DNA from: Cellvibrionaceae bacterium
GTDB lineage: Bacteria; Pseudomonadota; Gammaproteobacteria; Pseudomonadales; Cellvibrionaceae
Assembly: GCA_021151525.1 (NCBI GenBank)
Contig: JAGKXD010000001.1
Span: 62,001-126,000 of the forward strand
Reading direction: 5' to 3'
DNA: 64,000 nt
The position numbers and the translations under genes are program-made. Under the pieces are notes generated by a model. It saw only the letters and a list, made by a program, of their open reading frames with translations, did no database searches and was not told the DNA's origin. This document shows, in pieces, positions 60,529 to 64,000 of this stretch. Position 1 is the first letter of the stretch. Every line of letters starts with the position of its first letter.

Positions 60529-60993
60529 ATGGAACTCGACCGCTACGACCGTTTGATCCTCGAACAACTGCAAAAGAATGGCCGCATCACCAATCAGGAA
60601 TTGGCGGATGCTATCAGCCTCTCACCCTCGCCTTGCCTACGCCGCGTACGTCAGTTGGAGGAAGCGGGTTTGATTGACGGCTACGTCGCACTTTTGAACG
60701 CCCGCAAGTTGGGGCTGACTTTAATGGCGTTTATTCAGATCAGCATGGATAAGCACACGCCCGAGCGTTTCGATGCTTTTGAGAAAACCGTGGAAAGCTA
60801 CCCCGAAGTTTTGGAGTGTCATTTGATTACCGGTCAATCAGCTGATTACTTACTGAAAGTCATCGTGAAAGATATGGATGGTTACCAGCAATTTTTGCTG
60901 CAGAAATTAACGCGCATTGAAGGCGTGAGTGGCGTGCATTCGTCGTTTGTATTGAAGTCTGCGGTTAATGGAACTGCGCTACCTGTCATGTAA
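60529..60993 (+). CDS. Lrp/AsnC-family transcriptional regulator
   Basis: The 154-residue protein has an N-terminal winged helix-turn-helix (about 4-60; DRLILEQLQKNGRITNQELA and SPSPCLRRVRQLEEAGLI) and a C-terminal RAM domain (about 68-145) for amino-acid binding and oligomerisation (VLECHLITGQSADYLLKV). It is divergent from leuA, so it may respond to leucine or another amino acid and control leuA. Its own promoter must overlap the structured repeat directly upstream. Confidence 0.93.
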   Translation: MELDRYDRLILEQLQKNGRITNQELADAISLSPSPCLRRVRQLEEAGLIDGYVALLNARKLGLTLMAFIQISMDKHTPERFDAFEKTVESYPEVLECHLITGQSADYLLKVIVKDMDGYQQFLLQKLTRIEGVSGVHSSFVLKSAVNGTALPVM

Positions 60994-61353
60994 ATTTATT
61001 TTTCATCGCTCCATTTTTTGCCTGCATACGTATTCAGCTTTTGCATACGTATGCGTTCAATTGTCTTATTACATAATTATCCCTTAAGGTTTGCTGCGTT
61101 TTATTTTTTGATGTTTTCGCATTAAAAATTTATACAACAACAATAATAATTTTTATGTTCTAGCTTTTTATTCGTGTTTAAAAGCCACGGCTGAAAAATC
61201 CGTGACGCCTTTATTTTGCTGTTAAAGCATCACCTTTTTTGCAGTTCAGCTGACACCATATTTTCTGTATCAATTCTTTTGATGCGGTGGCTGTGCTTTG
61301 CTTTTTTTCGTAAAAGAATTTAAAAATCTAATAATGATTCCTGAGAGGTAACA
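60994..61353. other. intergenic region upstream of the alpha-amylase gene
   Basis: The 360-bp AT-rich gap contains the palindromic pair at 61023-61054 and no gene. The amylase promoter should lie within it. No terminator for lrp is obvious. Confidence 0.4.
61023..61054. promoter_or_regulatory. tandem operator-like palindromes GCATACGTATGC
   Basis: A perfect 12-bp palindrome GCATACGTATGC lies at 61043-61054, and a near copy (GCATACGTATTC) at 61024-61035, centre to centre 19 bp. Twin sites two helical turns apart suggest cooperative binding by a dimeric regulator, for instance a LacI- or TetR-type sugar repressor. They lie about 300 bp upstream of the amylase start. Confidence 0.6.
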
Positions 61354-63906
61354 ATGAAATTTCCTTCTTTTATGCTAATGTCAGCATCGCTCCTGACAAG
61401 CCAATTGGCGAGCGCTGATTGGTATTTTCGCGGTACGCCCAATAGTTGGGGTTCAACCGCAATGACAGTTGTTAGTTCCACACAAATGACAACTTGCCAA
61501 ACATTTACCAGTGGCGATGCTAACGGCGGGCCGCGTTTTAAAATCGATAAATTAGGCACTTGGAGTGAAAGTTATCCTTCCAGTGATTACGGTGTTAACA
61601 CCAACCAAGCCTATAAAATTGACTTTAATATTTCGACTAAAGCAATCACCCTAACCACAGTGACGAGTTGTACCGCGAGTACAAGTTCATCCAGCAGCTC
61701 AAGTGTTGCTACAACTAGCAGTTCAAAAAGTTCTGCGAGCTCATTAAGTAGTAGCAGCACAGATTCTTGGTATTTCCGCGGTACACCCAACAACTGGACA
61801 AGCACCGCAATGAGTTTGCAAAACGGTTTGTTTTGTTCGCAACAAACCTTTGGCGATGCGAGCACAAGCCCGCGTTTTAAAGTGGATCACTTTGCGAATT
61901 GGACTGAGAGTTATCCTGCTAATGATTACACTGTGAACGCAAACACTACTTACAATATTTGTTTTAATGCCTCGACTCACGCAATTGCTTTAACAACCAT
62001 CGCGTCGAGCAGCTCATCTGCTGTTGCGAGTTCTTCGGTTGTATCGAGCGCGGTGAGTTCCAGTAAATCGTCAAGCTCAAGTTCAATTTCCAGCGCTGCA
62101 AATTCGAGTACCAGCAGCACCGCGGGCACTTCTGACTTCCGCAAAGAAACCATCTACTTCTTAATGACCGCGCGTTTTTACGATGGCGATTCCAGCAATA
62201 ACTATTACAACCGCGACCGTTACAAAGCCGGCGATCCACAGTGGCGCGGCGACTTTAAAGGGCTGATTTCAAAACTGGATTACATCAAGGATTTGGGTTT
62301 TACCGCCATTTGGGTAACGCCGCCGGTGGAGAACCGCTCTGGTTTGGATTATCACGGTTACCACGCTTACGATTTTTACAAAGTTGACCCCCGTTTGGAA
62401 TCGGCGGATGCAACCTACAAAAACTTTATCGATGCCGCTCATGCCAAAGGCTTGAAAGTCATCCAAGACGTGGTGATCAATCACTCCAGCCAATATGGTT
62501 TGCGCAATGCAGTGTGGATCGATCATTTGCCGATTAAATACTACGTACCTGCTGGCAGCACCCAAGGCAATATCGTTAATGGGCCTTATATCGGCAATTT
62601 GGGCGATTATAAGAGCACATTCCGCGACGATAACGACAACCCAGTCGCACCCCAATGGTTTAAAGACCGCAATACCAGCGATGCTGCCGGCACGGTTCCC
62701 TTAGTTGATCCAAAAACCGGTTCCACGGTTCCAACAGCAGGCTACAACGCCAACCGCTTCTTCGGTATAGATGCCGCGACCCTCGACCCCAACTGGTATC
62801 ACCTCAATGGCTTTATGGCCGGTGGCGATTGGGAGAATCCAACCGCGCTGCAAACCAAGCATATGGCGGGTGACACCATAGATTTGGCGACCGAACGCCA
62901 AAACGTGAAGGACTATATCAACGGCGCTATCCACAAGTATTTGGATATGGGTGTGGACGCGATTCGCTTGGATACGCTCAAACACGTAGAGCGCAACGAG
63001 CTACTCACCTACGTAAACGACTGGCGCGCCTACAAACCCGGTTTGTTTGTGTTCGGTGAAAACCTCGTTAAGGGCACTGGTTTAGGTTCCGAGTTGGCAA
63101 GCGACAACGCCAGTGCGGTGATTCGCCCTTGGTGGTATACCCGCTTAACCAATAACCCAGCCGACCCGAGAGCCGGTGGCGATTCAGGTTTATCGGTACT
63201 GGATTTCTCGGTGTTTTCCACCTTCCGCGATAACGTCACTAAAGGCAGCTTCGGCGGTTTGGGTGGCATTTTAGGTTGGGACTGGATTTACGGCGATTCA
63301 ACCAAACTCGTCACCTTCTTCCAAAACCACGATGTGGGCCCAGATAATGACTTCAAATATCGCTACGGCGGCGACCCAGCCAATGCGGCCATGGCCTATA
63401 ACTTCCTGTGGACTAACCGAGGAATCCCAACCTTGTATTACGGTGAAGAAGTACAATTCCAAGGTGGTTTAGCGCAAGACATCTCTGGCAACAGCGATAC
63501 CTTGGATCAAACTGGTCGCGCCTACTATGGTGCCGTGTTGGATAATCCTGCCACACCGAACAACGCGCTTTATCAACACATCAAACGCCTAAACCAAATC
63601 CGCGCTGCCGTACCTGCTCTGCAAAAAGCGCCTTCAACGCAAGTTAATGAATGGGGAGCGGGCATGAGCTACGTTCGTGATCTATCCGCTGAAGGCAGTT
63701 ACGCCGTTGTCGGCTTGGCGAGCGGAAGTGCGCAATCTATTAGCGTTAGTGGCGTGAAGAACGGTACCTATAAGGATGCGGTGACCGGCAATAGCATCAC
63801 CGTCACTAACGGCACATTGAGTTTTTCTGTGGCAAGTTACTCGGCGGGTATTTATGTGTTAAATGGCCCTGGCAAAATCGGAGTAGCGGGAACTTATCTG
63901 CGCTAA
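61354..63906 (+). CDS. GH13 alpha-amylase with two N-terminal putative starch-binding domains
   Basis: The 850-residue protein has a signal peptide (ending near LASA), two copies of a roughly 80-residue domain (about 22-103 and 138-217, both opening WYFRGTPN.W and containing PRFK.D....W.ESYP and DY.VN), each followed by a poly-Ser linker, then the GH13 domain from about residue 262. The four conserved regions are DVVINH (372-377), GVDAIRLDTLKH (nucleophile D540), FVFGEN (acid/base E569) and FFQNHD (D660). AGAGG precedes the start. It hydrolyses alpha-1,4-glucans outside the cell. The N-terminal domains are probably carbohydrate-binding but I cannot name the CBM family. Confidence 0.93.
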   Translation: MKFPSFMLMSASLLTSQLASADWYFRGTPNSWGSTAMTVVSSTQMTTCQTFTSGDANGGPRFKIDKLGTWSESYPSSDYGVNTNQAYKIDFNISTKAITLTTVTSCTASTSSSSSSSVATTSSSKSSASSLSSSSTDSWYFRGTPNNWTSTAMSLQNGLFCSQQTFGDASTSPRFKVDHFANWTESYPANDYTVNANTTYNICFNASTHAIALTTIASSSSSAVASSSVVSSAVSSSKSSSSSSISSAANSSTSSTAGTSDFRKETIYFLMTARFYDGDSSNNYYNRDRYKAGDPQWRGDFKGLISKLDYIKDLGFTAIWVTPPVENRSGLDYHGYHAYDFYKVDPRLESADATYKNFIDAAHAKGLKVIQDVVINHSSQYGLRNAVWIDHLPIKYYVPAGSTQGNIVNGPYIGNLGDYKSTFRDDNDNPVAPQWFKDRNTSDAAGTVPLVDPKTGSTVPTAGYNANRFFGIDAATLDPNWYHLNGFMAGGDWENPTALQTKHMAGDTIDLATERQNVKDYINGAIHKYLDMGVDAIRLDTLKHVERNELLTYVNDWRAYKPGLFVFGENLVKGTGLGSELASDNASAVIRPWWYTRLTNNPADPRAGGDSGLSVLDFSVFSTFRDNVTKGSFGGLGGILGWDWIYGDSTKLVTFFQNHDVGPDNDFKYRYGGDPANAAMAYNFLWTNRGIPTLYYGEEVQFQGGLAQDISGNSDTLDQTGRAYYGAVLDNPATPNNALYQHIKRLNQIRAAVPALQKAPSTQVNEWGAGMSYVRDLSAEGSYAVVGLASGSAQSISVSGVKNGTYKDAVTGNSITVTNGTLSFSVASYSAGIYVLNGPGKIGVAGTYLR

Positions 63907-63924
63907 GCAGCATTTGGGCCGCAT

Positions 63925-63950
63925 AAAAGGGGCGAAAGCCCCTTTTTTAA
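63925..63950. terminator. intrinsic terminator after the alpha-amylase gene
   Basis: AAGGGGC, loop GAAA, GCCCCTT and six T residues on the plus strand; flanking A residues would let it work in the other direction too. Confidence 0.92.
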
Positions 63951-64000
63951 TTTTTAAGCCTAAATGTGCGGCAATTAACACTTCTAATATCGCCTTCAGG

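Noticed and set aside
60426..60677. 83-codon ORF overlapping the lrp start
   Set aside because: It lies in the structured repeat and in the wrong frame of lrp.
61670..62130. Serine-rich tandem sequences as DNA repeats or CRISPR
   Set aside because: They are poly-Ser linker codons inside the amylase; units are not regular in DNA and have no spacers.
63952..64000. Minus-strand frame ending PEGDIRSVNCRTFRLKN at the right edge
   Set aside because: It could be the C-terminus of a neighbouring gene, but 17 codons are too few to support it.

Overview
The window looks like chromosome of a Gram-negative, polysaccharide-degrading gammaproteobacterium, most likely Cellvibrionaceae (Cellvibrio or a close relative). 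The evidence is secreted glycoside hydrolases with long poly-serine linkers, a TonB-dependent receptor with SapC and halogenase neighbours, a full TonB/ExbB/ExbD operon, a secB-grxC-rhodanese cluster and moderate GC. This assignment rests on recognised families and style, not on a database search. I see no rRNA, tRNA, CRISPR array or intact insertion sequence.

Layout. 1-5 kb: the start of a dedA-like gene running off the left edge, an alpha/beta hydrolase, a seven-helix membrane AraC regulator and a chemoreceptor fused to PilZ. 5-26 kb: a beta-1,3-glucan utilisation region with a GH16 lipoprotein carrying three copies of an accessory domain, a GH3 lipoprotein, a flavin-dependent tryptophan-halogenase-like protein, a 1.9 kb regulatory gap, then TonB-dependent receptor, SapC, second halogenase, DUF6445 protein, second SapC and a FIH-like JmjC oxygenase, followed by a convergent GH81 endo-beta-1,3-glucanase. 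26-37 kb: PEP-CTERM protein, CPBP protease, COG3146 acyltransferase-like protein, TerC/CBS/CorC membrane protein, an unrecognised two-repeat secreted protein, a beta-lactamase-fold serine hydrolase with a histone-H1-like linker, a RoxA-like di-haem cytochrome and a DUF4156 lipoprotein. 37-42.5 kb: convergent ppk1 and ppx, then rhodanese, grxC and secB. 42.6-46.5 kb: tonB-exbB-exbD-exbD-TPR operon. 47-51 kb: mipA-DUF3019-response regulator-histidine kinase operon and a small beta-barrel. 51-58 kb: MacAB-like ABC export cluster with four permeases but one ATPase. 58-64 kb: leuA divergent from an Lrp regulator, then a GH13 alpha-amylase.

How the parts fit. GH81 and GH16 can cut beta-1,3-glucan outside the cell or at its surface, the receptor can import oligosaccharides using the TonB/ExbBD machine encoded 25 kb away, and GH3 can finish the job. 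The receptor locus also encodes four putative redox enzymes: two flavin halogenase-like proteins, a DUF6445 protein in which I see an HxD...H...R pattern expected of Fe(II)/2-oxoglutarate oxygenases, and a JmjC protein resembling FIH. Together with two SapC proteins this suggests a protein- or ligand-modifying module attached to glycan uptake, and it is the best candidate here for an undescribed system. A shared inverted-repeat element (TCCCA...TGGGA, arms about 25 bp apart) lies upstream of GH3, GH81 and, twice, the receptor, in the same orientation relative to each gene, which suggests common control.
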